The notes beneath the pieces are model-generated. The model did no database searches. It saw nothing but the letters and a program-made list of their open reading frames with translations, and was not told where the DNA came from. Source: Candidatus Parvarchaeota archaeon (GTDB lineage Archaea; Nanobdellota; Nanobdellia; Parvarchaeales; Parvarchaeaceae). Taken from it: a stretch of DNA of 30,283 bases. The translations under genes were made by a program, and so were the position numbers. Below are positions 6,610-14,547 of the stretch, piece after piece. How positions within the stretch are numbered: position 1 is the stretch's first letter; every line of letters starts with the position of its first letter. The DNA lies in NCBI GenBank assembly GCA_023378805.1, contig JAMCSQ010000002.1, forward strand, positions 1-30,283. Reading direction: 5' to 3'.

Positions 6610-6687
6610 ACAACTTAATCTTAATACTAAGAAGATAAGCAAATTTTAGTATTTAAGTTTATCATTAAGCTTTCTGCATAAAAGAAA

Positions 6688-6770
6688 TGCAGAGGGAGGG
6701 ATTTGAACCCTCGAAGGCCTAAGCCATAAGGTCCTAAGCCTTACACGTTTGACCGCTTCGTTACCTCTGC
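6688..6770 (-). tRNA. tRNA-Leu(UAG)
   Basis: This is a type II tRNA with acceptor GCAGAGG/CCTCTGC, anticodon stem TAAGG/CCTTA, loop CTTAGGA with anticodon TAG, a long variable arm (GGC-TTAG-GCC), and T arm GAGGG-TTCAAAT-CCCTC. The discriminator is A, as expected for leucine. CCA is not encoded and there is no intron. The 5' end is only 5 nt after the aMBF1 stop codon, so it may be processed from the pheS-pheT-aMBF1 transcript. A T-rich run (TTTCTTTT) follows the 3' end. Confidence 0.95.
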
Positions 6771-6775
6771 TAAAT

Positions 6776-7216
6776 TCATTTTTTACTTTTCGTTATATGA
6801 ACAACATCTCCAAATGACAATTTATCTGTGCCTTTTTTGAAAGCTGAATCAGAAACAAAATCAACTTCATATAGAGATATATTTAATAGTTTTTCTAGCT
6901 TTGCAGTTATGTTTTTATCCGGCAGCATCTCTCCGTTTACTACCTTTTTTATGTCTTTTGGAGAAAACCCTGTCATCTCTGCCACTTCTTCGACTGAAAA
7001 CCCTCTTTCCTTCAACGCATGCTTTATCTCGTTTAAGTAATCGTATTTCAGCCGACTTTCACTTTCCACCTCTCTCTGTACTTGATTGTTTACCTGAACA
7101 GAAAACTCTACGACCTTACCGTATTTTGAACAGTTTTTGCAAAGGTTCATTACTGCCCCTTCTACCTCGGTCTTGAAAAGATTCTCTTCAAACGCGCCGC
7201 ATATTTCGCAATTCAT
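6776..7216 (-). CDS. mbf1: Archaeal multiprotein bridging factor 1 (aMBF1)
   Basis: The 146-residue protein has an N-terminal zinc ribbon (C3, C6, C26, C29) typical of archaeal MBF1. A cro/C1-type helix-turn-helix follows at about 59-113 (LNEIKHALKERGFSVEEVAEM... then FSPKDIKKVVNGEMLP). The C-terminal tail contains FGDVVHITK. Eukaryotic MBF1 bridges TBP and activators and maintains frame on the ribosome; the archaeal protein binds ribosomes or 30S subunits in studied species. Its start overlaps the pheT stop by 4 nt (ATGA), placing it in a translation-gene operon, which suits a ribosome-associated role. Confidence 0.92.
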   Translation of the reverse strand: MNCEICGAFEENLFKTEVEGAVMNLCKNCSKYGKVVEFSVQVNNQVQREVESESRLKYDYLNEIKHALKERGFSVEEVAEMTGFSPKDIKKVVNGEMLPDKNITAKLEKLLNISLYEVDFVSDSAFKKGTDKLSFGDVVHITKSKK

Positions 7217-8856
7217 TTTTCAAACCCATCGATGTATATCTCAGCCAACGAAACAGGCAGTTCTATTCTGAAAGAATTCAAAACTCTGGGATGAAGTTCG
7301 CCTGCGAATCCTATTTCCTTTCCGTCAGCAAGTATTTTGTAAGCTCTTCCAGTTATAAAAGTTTTAATATATTTTTTATCGACATAATTTGTGGATACAG
7401 ATTTAATGGCAAATGCATCAGAAAGCACTTTTTTTATTATTGATAAAGTATCTGTTATGTTTATATCTCTTTCGCAGGATACTAATGAGAGTTTTAATCT
7501 ATTTTTGAAGGTTACATCAGAACTTCCTTCTTGTACTATCTCTGAGACTGAGAATATTTTTTGAGGAAATTTCTTATGCAGATTATTTGAAATAAGCCTC
7601 AATAACTCAGGAAAGATATACTTGCTGACCATAGTAACGTCACCGCTCTTAAGCTGTAACAGACTTACGTAATCCTCCCCCTCGATGAAAGTGCTTCCAA
7701 ACTGATATTTTTCATTCGTGAGGGCGTTTATATCTATTTCTTGATAACCAAAACCAACTAGTACTTCTTTTATGTTCTGGATCAAGTAATGGTTTGAAAG
7801 AAAACTGCCTTCTGTATGCGAATGTGGAACTTTTTCAGTTATATTCTCAACTCCCAAAGACCGCATTAAATCATCGATTATATCAACTTGATGCATTATG
7901 TCCTGTCTATAAAAAGGCGGCTTAACAATAATGTCCCTCCCTAGCGGGTTAATACTGTAATCCATCGCAGAAAGTATCTGTATTGCCTGTTCTTTTTTTA
8001 TTCTTTTTCCAAGTACAGATTCTATCGAATCTTCGTTTAAATAAAATCTGTGCGTTTCCAGCGAAAAACCAGTAGATATTGCATTGCTTTTGTATTTTGA
8101 TTGAATAATCGAGACTTTGCCAAGGAACTCAAAGTTATATATAAGTATCTTAGTCACTGCATTTACAGTTTCCTTGTCTATTCCAGTTATGTCTATAAAC
8201 AACTCTTTTGTGTTTTCATTTATAGAATAGTTATCTGCGTTTATTATAGGTGGCATAGCAATTATGTTATTACTCCTATCAATCCATACTATCGGCTTTT
8301 TAGGGATCAAATCTTTGTATTCTGTTGCCTGCTTTAATTCTTTCATTATCTGATTGTAGTTTTTTGAAGAAGAACTTCCAAGCGGGATAAAATTTACATT
8401 CTCTTTTTGGATTTCGCAGTATTTTATCGGGAATAATATTTTTTCGTAGTCAAAAAAGCCTATAGCGGATTTTTTCCTATTCCTTCCAACATTTCTATCT
8501 AATCTTTCCTGGATAGAAAGAATCTCATTTAAGTCATCTCCTACTTTGTCATCAAGGACAACACGAAGAACATTGACAAATTTTCTTTCGGTATTCTCAA
8601 CTAAAACCTTTTCTTTTTCAATTCCGATTGAAATATTCCTTTTCATCTTTATTCCAAGTTGACTAGCAAATACGTGTGCAAGTGAATATTTTGAAACTAT
8701 ATCAGTCCTGTCAGAAGTAAGCTCAAAATTAAGCACATTTTCCCCTTCATCTAAATCCAATCCAAACTTAAGCGCTATTTTTTCGTAGTCTGCAAGCTTA
8801 AGCTTTTTCCCAATTACTTTGTTTATTTCATCAATTCCGTAATTAAGCATTACCAT
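7213..8856 (-). CDS. pheT: Phenylalanine-tRNA ligase beta subunit
   Basis: The 547 residues fit the archaeal/eukaryotic-type beta subunit of about 550 residues, which lacks the bacterial EMAP-like N-terminal domain. The start MVMLNYGIDEINKVIGKKL, the FELTSDRTDIVSKYSLAH block and the B5-like segment around ALTNEKYQFGSTF are recognisable. The C-terminal part has YKILADGKEIGFAGELHPRVL, the class II-like domain that pairs with PheS to form the (alpha-beta)2 enzyme. The first codon directly follows the pheS stop; a second ATG two codons in (8850) is an equally plausible start. It overlaps aMBF1 downstream by 4 nt. Confidence 0.95.
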   Translation of the reverse strand: MVMLNYGIDEINKVIGKKLKLADYEKIALKFGLDLDEGENVLNFELTSDRTDIVSKYSLAHVFASQLGIKMKRNISIGIEKEKVLVENTERKFVNVLRVVLDDKVGDDLNEILSIQERLDRNVGRNRKKSAIGFFDYEKILFPIKYCEIQKENVNFIPLGSSSSKNYNQIMKELKQATEYKDLIPKKPIVWIDRSNNIIAMPPIINADNYSINENTKELFIDITGIDKETVNAVTKILIYNFEFLGKVSIIQSKYKSNAISTGFSLETHRFYLNEDSIESVLGKRIKKEQAIQILSAMDYSINPLGRDIIVKPPFYRQDIMHQVDIIDDLMRSLGVENITEKVPHSHTEGSFLSNHYLIQNIKEVLVGFGYQEIDINALTNEKYQFGSTFIEGEDYVSLLQLKSGDVTMVSKYIFPELLRLISNNLHKKFPQKIFSVSEIVQEGSSDVTFKNRLKLSLVSCERDINITDTLSIIKKVLSDAFAIKSVSTNYVDKKYIKTFITGRAYKILADGKEIGFAGELHPRVLNSFRIELPVSLAEIYIDGFEK

Positions 8857-10383
8857 TTAAAATTCACCAAACGCCTTGGCAGATTCAATCTGCCTTAAAA
8901 GATCCAAATCGGTATAGGCGCCATAAAGATACCGAATATCTGCCATACCGAGCTTAAGATTCAGCATTCTTTCCATTCCAAAACCCCATGCAACTATGTT
9001 TTTAGTTATGCCAAACGGCTTAAGGGTTTCTGGTCTGAACACTCCTGAGTTTCCCACTTCAAGCCACCTTTTTAACTTAGGACTGAAAGCCTGTATCTCC
9101 AAGCTGGGTTCTGTGTAAGGATTGTAAGTCGGCTTGAGCCTTATATTTTCTATTCCTATCTTTCTATAAAATTGTTTTATGTAACCTACAAGATCCGAGA
9201 CAGTAAGATTGTCATCGTATACTACTCCCTCTATCTGATAAAGTTCCAGTAAATGAGTATTATCCATAGTTTCATTCCTGAAGCCCTTATCAACTGAAAA
9301 GAACTTTGCCGGTTTATCCTTGTTTTTTGATATAAATTCATAGATATATCTAAAGGTTGTTGCAGTTGTATGCCCGCGCATTATAAGAGAATCACTTTTA
9401 AACTTATCAAACGTTCTTCTATACCCTATAGATTCATTATACTTGGAAGAAAAAAACCCGTGCTCATAAACTTCCTTCACTTCTTTGAGAAGCTTTGCTG
9501 GGATAGTTGCCTTTCCTCCGTTTAAGTAAATTGTATCCTGTATGTCCCTGTCTGGATGGTCTTGCCTAAACATCATAACATCAAAATTCCAAAATGTTGA
9601 CTCAACGTAATTACTGTGCATTTCAGAGAAGCCCATCGAAACCATAGCATCTTTTATCAATGAAATAAATTTTGTCTTAACATTTAAATTACCTGATAAA
9701 GAATCGAGTATCTCAGGTTTTTCGCTATATTCCCTGAATTTCAACTCCTCCCAGTTTTTAATGTTGTTTGGAGAAAGTTTGTCTATATACTCTACTGTAA
9801 ATTCACCGTTTTTTAGTATTTTTATTCCAAACTGCGTTATGGAAACTTTTTCCCTTATTTCGCTTACTTCTTCAATTATCCCGCGCCTTATAAGGTCTGC
9901 TACGCTCTCGTAATTTACATCCTGTTCCTTTTCCACTGTCTGTAAAATCCCATTTTGAGCTTCTACTTTTGCAAATTTATCAGGATTTACAGTTATTTTT
10001 CCTCCTTCAACATTTATTGCTAACATTTTTTTTAATACACCTATCGATGCATTTAACTCGTCTTTCTCAATAGGAACGCTGGAAAAAAGCTGCTTGTATT
10101 CTACCACGTTATTCCTTCTCAAAAATTCAAATACCTTGTATTCGGGTAGGCCTTCTTTCAGATACTTTTGCCCAAGAGAAGTAAGTCTTAGTTTATTTAC
10201 AGTTATGTTATCAATTTTCGCCAGGCCCAGTGAAAAAAGTTTCCTCGCTGAGTTTATTACTGCGGCTCGCTCCAACGCATATTTTAACTCTAGTTCGCTT
10301 GAAAACATATCTTCATTTTCAATAGCAGAAAGCAAGGTCTTATCGGTCTTACTAAGCATTCTTATAATTTTTTCCTCTTCCAT
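8857..10383 (-). CDS. pheS: Phenylalanine-tRNA ligase alpha subunit
   Basis: This is a class II synthetase subunit of 508 residues, the usual archaeal length. The first 200 or so residues hold winged-helix modules (for example LLSAIENEDMFSSELELKYAL and VKEYKVFEFLRRNN-like segments) that bind tRNA. The catalytic core has motif 1 near FRQDHPDRDIQDTIYL, motif 2 around FFSVDKGFRNETMD, and motif 3 around VAWGFGMERMLNLKLG. Together with PheT it charges tRNA-Phe. It starts 28 nt downstream of the HExxH membrane-protein gene. No strong ribosome-binding site precedes the ATG. Confidence 0.96.
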   Translation of the reverse strand: MEEEKIIRMLSKTDKTLLSAIENEDMFSSELELKYALERAAVINSARKLFSLGLAKIDNITVNKLRLTSLGQKYLKEGLPEYKVFEFLRRNNVVEYKQLFSSVPIEKDELNASIGVLKKMLAINVEGGKITVNPDKFAKVEAQNGILQTVEKEQDVNYESVADLIRRGIIEEVSEIREKVSITQFGIKILKNGEFTVEYIDKLSPNNIKNWEELKFREYSEKPEILDSLSGNLNVKTKFISLIKDAMVSMGFSEMHSNYVESTFWNFDVMMFRQDHPDRDIQDTIYLNGGKATIPAKLLKEVKEVYEHGFFSSKYNESIGYRRTFDKFKSDSLIMRGHTTATTFRYIYEFISKNKDKPAKFFSVDKGFRNETMDNTHLLELYQIEGVVYDDNLTVSDLVGYIKQFYRKIGIENIRLKPTYNPYTEPSLEIQAFSPKLKRWLEVGNSGVFRPETLKPFGITKNIVAWGFGMERMLNLKLGMADIRYLYGAYTDLDLLRQIESAKAFGEF

Positions 10384-10411
10384 CTTACGATAAAAATAAA
10401 TCTTGTATGAA

Positions 10412-11785
10412 TTAAAAGGTTTTAATTAGCCCTTTTTCGACCATTTTTTTAGCAATATAAGGACCGGATGTATAAAGACTAGAGAATTTTGATTCTATTA
10501 AACCCCCATATAACGCTTCATTTATAGGGAATACTACGGAGAATATCGGATTGAAGCTGTAATTAAATGATTCATTCACAAAACTTGGAAGCTCTAATTT
10601 CTCAATTTCAGAGAAGAACTCGCTATCGGACTTAAATTTCTTAGCAAGAGTCGAAATTGCGGATTCTAATCTGTTAACTGAAAGAAAAATGTCATACCCT
10701 TCCAATGAAAAATCATCTTTCACTGAATCCATGGCTTTTTCAGCGTAATAACTTGCCATCTGTTCTGTAGTTGCGCCTGCTCCGTGCGCTACCTCATGGA
10801 AAAGCGCGAAAAGGTACTCTGGCACCGCATTTAATCTGTCAGTATTCACAAAAACAGGACTGTAAGAATTCTTCTTTGCGAGCTTGCCAAGAAGGGAGTT
10901 ATACATCAAAGTGAATCCTCCAATCTCTTTTGGAGAATGATGAAAAATCAGCTTATAATTCACATGTTTTTTAAGGACATTTGAAATGTAAGGCAGCATT
11001 GATTTTTCAAATTCTATCAAACTTTCCTCCGAATCGCTTGTCCTTTTATAGGCCTTTGTAGAAGAAAGCATGTAAATTGCATTTATGTTTTCTAATGACG
11101 GCTCTACTTTCGAATTAAATAGTGCTTTATTGTATCTATCAAACGTATTCTTGAATTCTCTGCTATACTTATTAATGTCTTTTTCTATTTCCTCTACTGT
11201 TAGATTCTTATGACTAAACACCGCTGAGGTTCCTCCTACTATAACCCCTACAGATAAAGCAGATATTAAACCCGTTACTATCGGTATCCCGACCATAGGG
11301 GGCCAATTTAGCATCAATTCCTCAGCAAAAAGGCCTGCAAAGGGCATGTTCAATGAATATGAGAAATAAGCAGTTTCGCCAATAAATGCTAAAAGCGAAG
11401 TGACACCACCTGCAAGCGTTCCCATTAAAGTTGTTGATAGGAAATGACTGTTTGTCTTTCTTAAGATATAATCATACGATTTTGCAACTAATTTAGCTGG
11501 AGACAGGAGTATACTTGATAATCCATGCTTCTTTTTAAGCTCTTTATTGTTCCCATCTTCATTGCTGTTGTAATCCTCCCAGTAATTAAGAATGCTCCTT
11601 AAGTATCTTTCCAGGCCCTCCTTTCCGTAAATTTTATATACAAAATCCCTGTTAAGGTTTTTAACGGCATTTATAGCAGATTCGGCTGCACTGCCTTTTA
11701 AAATGCTGTCTATTGACTGAACATCATCAGTATCTAGGCTTGTTAAAATAGAATATAACTTTGATCTGTTTTCCACAGAGTCCAT
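10412..11785 (-). CDS. Membrane-embedded putative zinc metallopeptidase (HEVAH)
   Basis: The 457-residue protein has a soluble helical N terminus (about 1-110) and two hydrophobic segments near 115-140 and 164-192. A large C-terminal domain contains HEVAH at 330-334, preceded by VPEYLFALF and followed by G337 and E341, then MASYYAEKAM. The HExxH helix would bind zinc and supply the general base. The spacing H-E-x-x-H-x2-G-x3-E resembles DUF3810-like peptidases, but the similarity is by pattern only. Substrate and cellular role are unknown. It reads toward pheS with a 28-nt gap and may share its transcript. Its start codon lies about 26 nt from a TATA element shared with the divergent kinase gene. 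Confidence 0.65.
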   Translation of the reverse strand: MDSVENRSKLYSILTSLDTDDVQSIDSILKGSAAESAINAVKNLNRDFVYKIYGKEGLERYLRSILNYWEDYNSNEDGNNKELKKKHGLSSILLSPAKLVAKSYDYILRKTNSHFLSTTLMGTLAGGVTSLLAFIGETAYFSYSLNMPFAGLFAEELMLNWPPMVGIPIVTGLISALSVGVIVGGTSAVFSHKNLTVEEIEKDINKYSREFKNTFDRYNKALFNSKVEPSLENINAIYMLSSTKAYKRTSDSEESLIEFEKSMLPYISNVLKKHVNYKLIFHHSPKEIGGFTLMYNSLLGKLAKKNSYSPVFVNTDRLNAVPEYLFALFHEVAHGAGATTEQMASYYAEKAMDSVKDDFSLEGYDIFLSVNRLESAISTLAKKFKSDSEFFSEIEKLELPSFVNESFNYSFNPIFSVVFPINEALYGGLIESKFSSLYTSGPYIAKKMVEKGLIKTF

Positions 11786-11803
11786 CTATCTTATAAACGT
11801 AAT

Positions 11804-11818
11804 TAGTATAAATATATT
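11804..11818. promoter_or_regulatory. Shared bidirectional TATA box between the HExxH gene and the AK6-like kinase
   Basis: The 50-nt gap 11786-11835 has AGTATAAATATATTA at its centre, which reads as TATATTTATA on the other strand. The midpoint (about 11810) is about 26 nt from both start codons (11785 minus, 11836 plus). This predicts two leaderless transcripts from one TBP site, the same design as at 2491-2504. Confidence 0.6.
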
Positions 11819-11835
11819 AAAAATTTCCATAACCT

Positions 11836-12345
11836 ATGATAATAGCAATATCCGGTACCCCCGGAACAGGTAAACATACACTGGCAAAAGAACTTGCAAA
11901 AAAAACCAATTATGGGATATTGGATTTAAACAGAATTCTTAAAAAAGGAAATAAAGAAAGAGAAGTAACGCTTAAAGAGGTAAACGAAGCCTTTCAAAAG
12001 AACAAAAAGGATAATTTGCTTGTAGTTTCTCATTTATCCCATTTTATAAGGTCAAAAAGCATAGATTTTGTCATAGTTCTTAGAACGGATCCTTTAATAC
12101 TTATAAAAAGACTTGAAAAAAGGGGATACACAAAAGAAAAAATCTATGATAACGCTCTTTTTGAAGCAATGAATGGAACTTGTTCAGAAGCATTAAAGAT
12201 GAAAAAGAAGGTTTTCCAGATAAACAACACAAAGAACCTAAAAAATACTGTAAAAAAGGCTATGCTGATAATTGCAGGAAAAGAAAAAGGAGAAAACGTT
12301 GATTTTTCAGATAAGATACTTAAAGTAGAAAAAATGTTTAAATAA
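11836..12345 (+). CDS. AK6/Fap7-like nucleoside monophosphate kinase
   Basis: The 169-residue P-loop protein begins MIIAISGTPGTGKHTLAKELA. This matches the archaeal AK6 (Fap7) family in length and in later segments such as VIVLRTDPLILIKRLEKRGYTKEKIYDNALFEAM (LID and NMP parts, residues about 76-110). Family members have adenylate kinase activity and act in maturation of the small ribosomal subunit. The residue after the P-loop lysine is H rather than the usual Ser/Thr that helps hold Mg, which may alter activity. It precedes enolase by 20 nt, and the TATA box of the enolase gene overlaps its 3' end. Confidence 0.82.
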   Translation: MIIAISGTPGTGKHTLAKELAKKTNYGILDLNRILKKGNKEREVTLKEVNEAFQKNKKDNLLVVSHLSHFIRSKSIDFVIVLRTDPLILIKRLEKRGYTKEKIYDNALFEAMNGTCSEALKMKKKVFQINNTKNLKNTVKKAMLIIAGKEKGENVDFSDKILKVEKMFK

Positions 12346-12348
12346 AAG
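12337..12348 (+). promoter_or_regulatory. TATA box for the enolase-rpsB unit
   Basis: TTTAAATAAAAG overlaps the stop codon of the kinase gene and is centred about 24 nt before the enolase ATG at 12366. It gives enolase-rpsB an independent, probably leaderless, promoter inside the upstream gene's end. Confidence 0.5.
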
Positions 12349-12365
12349 GAGCTTATACAATAAAA

Positions 12366-13532
12366 ATGGAAATAAAAGATATAAAAGCGCTTAAAATACT
12401 AAATGCAAATTCCAACTTTACAGTAGAAGTAATGCTTACAGCTGGAAAGGGTAAATTTAGAGGTTCGTCTCCTGCTGGAGAAAGCAACAGTAAATATGAG
12501 GTTAACCAGTTCAGCAAGGGCATAGACGATGAAATAAAAAACTTCAATGGATATTTGAAAAATCTGATTGGTAAGAGAATAAATTCCATGGAAGATATAT
12601 TTTTAATAGAAAAAGAAATACCAAAAGAATTTATAGGCGGACCGTCGCTTTCACTTTCTTATGCATTAATGTATGGCTTAAGTGCAGATATGAACAAAGA
12701 GCCCTATGAGCTTTTTGGCGGCAAAAATAAGGTTATACCTGTGTGTAAGATGATTGGAGGAGGAATGCATGCCTCTGGCTTAGGAATGGACATACAGGAA
12801 ATACTTGTGACAACAATAGCTGACAATAATTTTGAAAGCATAAACACGACTTTAAAGGTATATAAAAAAGTGAAAGAGCTTCTTGAAGACAAGACAGACA
12901 GTTTTATAGGAGGAGTTGACCCAGAAGGGGGATTTATAAGCGGATTGGACAACTATGAATCAATAAAAATAGTAAGAGAAGCGATTGAAAACGCAATAAA
13001 AGAAAGCGGTATGGATATAAGGTTAGGATTGGACTTTGCCGCGTCTACCTTTTACAAAAATGGAAAATACATATATAAAAGACCGATATACGGAAAGAAA
13101 GAAGTTGACAGAGGAGAACAAATAGACCTTACAAAAAAATTGGCAGATGAATTTGACATATTTTATATAGAAGATCCCGTTGATGAAACGCTTGCAGAAG
13201 ACTATGGAGAGGTACTAAAACTACTCAGTGGCTCCATTATAGTAGGAGATGATCTAACTGCGACTACTCCGGAAAGGCTTGGAAAGGTACATGAATATAT
13301 AAACTCGACACTTATAAAACCAAACCAAGTAGGGCTTATGTACAAAGTAAAAGAGTACTCAGAAATTGCGGATAAATTTAAAATAGACAAGGTAGTATCA
13401 CACAGATCAGAGGAAACGTCTATACCTATAATAGCTGACCTGGCAACTGGCCTAAACGCAAAGTATTTAAAAGTTGGAATCAATAGAGGAGAAAGAATAG
13501 AGAAAATAAATAGACTAATTGAATTGAATTAA
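12366..13532 (+). CDS. eno: Enolase, divergent archaeal form
   Basis: The 388-residue protein aligns with enolase (2-phosphoglycerate dehydratase of glycolysis/gluconeogenesis) along its whole length but is shorter than the usual 410-430. Catalytic segments can be matched: the mobile-loop serine in SPAGESNSKYE, GGGMHASG...DIQE, EGGF, LDFAAS, YIEDPV, GDDL, LIKPNQVG, SHRSEET and the final lysine in KYLKVGINRGERIEKIN. Signature residues have changed: the usual SRGNPTVEV is NANSNFTVEV and the SGASTG loop is AGESNS. The order eno-rpsB is part of a conserved archaeal ribosomal/RNA-polymerase cluster, which supports the assignment. It is probably transcribed from the box at 12337-12348. Confidence 0.88.
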   Translation: MEIKDIKALKILNANSNFTVEVMLTAGKGKFRGSSPAGESNSKYEVNQFSKGIDDEIKNFNGYLKNLIGKRINSMEDIFLIEKEIPKEFIGGPSLSLSYALMYGLSADMNKEPYELFGGKNKVIPVCKMIGGGMHASGLGMDIQEILVTTIADNNFESINTTLKVYKKVKELLEDKTDSFIGGVDPEGGFISGLDNYESIKIVREAIENAIKESGMDIRLGLDFAASTFYKNGKYIYKRPIYGKKEVDRGEQIDLTKKLADEFDIFYIEDPVDETLAEDYGEVLKLLSGSIIVGDDLTATTPERLGKVHEYINSTLIKPNQVGLMYKVKEYSEIADKFKIDKVVSHRSEETSIPIIADLATGLNAKYLKVGINRGERIEKINRLIELN

Positions 13533-13534
13533 AC

Positions 13535-14134
13535 ATGGTATTTAAAAAAATAGACAAGTTGGAGGCGTATAAGACTTACGGAACTAGAATAGGAGCAAAC
13601 GCTAATAATAAGGAATTTGAAAGATTTGTTTTCAAGAAAATCCCGAACAAATTTACTATACTGAATATAAAACTTATCGATGAAAGAATAAAACTGGCTG
13701 CTAAATTCCTAAATGGCTACAAAAGAAAAACCATTCTGTTAGTATCAACGCTGGACAGTGCTTATTACCCAGTTTATAACTTTTCCAAGCTTATGGGGAT
13801 AAGCGTAAATTTTGGAAGATACCTTGCGGGATCGCTTACAAATATAAGTTATAAGAATTTCTTTGAGCCGAAAGTTCTATTAATAACGGACCCTAAATCT
13901 AACAAAAGAGCAATAAACGACGCAAAAAAAATAAACATTCCAATTGTTGGAGTAACAAATACTGATAACAGCACAGCATTTATTGATTTAATAATCCCTG
14001 GAAACAACAAAAGTGGAAACAGTATAGGTTTGATATTGTTCCTGCTTGCAATGAACATGGCTAAGAAGGAGGAAAAAGAAAAACTTGAAAAAGTAAGTCT
14101 TGAAGATTTTGTATCAAAAGAACTTGAATTTTAA
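13535..14134 (+). CDS. rpsB: 30S ribosomal protein S2 (uS2)
   Basis: The 199 residues match archaeal S2: the N-terminal GTRIGANANNKEFERFVFK block, GRYLAGSLTN (the family's GR(F/W)xxGTLTN), LLITDPKSNKRAINDAKKINIPIVGVTNTDN, and SIGLILFLLA. S2 joins the small subunit late and bridges head and body. The start follows the enolase stop after two bases with no Shine-Dalgarno sequence, consistent with co-transcription. The canonical neighbours rpl13, rps9, rpoN and rpoK are not here, so the old cluster has been split. Confidence 0.96.
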   Translation: MVFKKIDKLEAYKTYGTRIGANANNKEFERFVFKKIPNKFTILNIKLIDERIKLAAKFLNGYKRKTILLVSTLDSAYYPVYNFSKLMGISVNFGRYLAGSLTNISYKNFFEPKVLLITDPKSNKRAINDAKKINIPIVGVTNTDNSTAFIDLIIPGNNKSGNSIGLILFLLAMNMAKKEEKEKLEKVSLEDFVSKELEF

Positions 14135-14140
14135 ATATAA
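14129..14140 (+). promoter_or_regulatory. Possible TATA box for the DUF192-PP-loop-RNase J operon
   Basis: TTTTAAATATAA overlaps the rpsB stop. Transcription starting about 26 nt downstream (near 14160) would leave a leader of about 40 nt before the ATG at 14203. That leader contains GGAG about 8 nt before the ATG, so this operon may not be leaderless. Confidence 0.35.
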
Positions 14141-14141
14141 T

Positions 14142-14219
14142 ATGAATAGCAAAAAGTCAACTAAAAACGCCAACATGCTGTGCAAAGAATGGAGAAAAAA
14201 CAATGAAAGAAAAATGTAA
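14142..14219 (+). CDS. Possible 25-codon micro-ORF between rpsB and the DUF192 gene
   Basis: An ATG at 14142 opens a 25-residue basic peptide (MNSKKSTKNANMLCKEWRKN, then NERKM) that ends at 14219, overlapping the start of the next gene in another frame. It fills the only gap in this operon. Composition (K, N, R) is plain for AT-rich spacer, no ribosome-binding site precedes it and I recognise no family. It could be a leader peptide or simply chance. Confidence 0.2.
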   Translation: MNSKKSTKNANMLCKEWRKNNERKM

Positions 14220-14547
14220 CTTCTACAAAAAAGGAAAACTTATAGCGAAGAACATAAAATACTGTAAAACTCTTTCAAGCAAGATTTTGGGTTTAATGTT
14301 TGTGTCTAGTCCTGAAGCAGGCGCTTTCCTGCCAGATGTAAAAGATATACACATGAATTTTGTAAGATTCGAATTAAGGGTGATATGGCTTGACAAAAAC
14401 CTAAAAGTAGTACATCAGACTATCGCCAGAAAATGGCGACTTTACAACGGGCCTGAAGACGCAAAACATGTTTTGGAACTTCCTGTAGACAAAAAATATG
14501 ACATAAAAGTGGGAGACAAACTACAGATAAAAATATATGAAAAATAG
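14203..14547 (+). CDS. DUF192 family protein
   Basis: The 114 residues match DUF192: an initial KGKLIAKNIKYCKTLSSKILGLMF, the conserved DIHMNFVRFELRVIWLDK segment, and VLELPVDKKYDIKVGDKL at the end. The fold is a small beta-barrel-like domain. Its function is unknown. Most bacterial members carry a signal peptide, but this one has none, as in many archaeal versions. GGAG about 8 nt upstream may serve as ribosome-binding site. Its 3' end overlaps the next gene by 11 nt, which indicates coupled translation with the PP-loop protein. Confidence 0.85.
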   Translation: MKEKCNFYKKGKLIAKNIKYCKTLSSKILGLMFVSSPEAGAFLPDVKDIHMNFVRFELRVIWLDKNLKVVHQTIARKWRLYNGPEDAKHVLELPVDKKYDIKVGDKLQIKIYEK

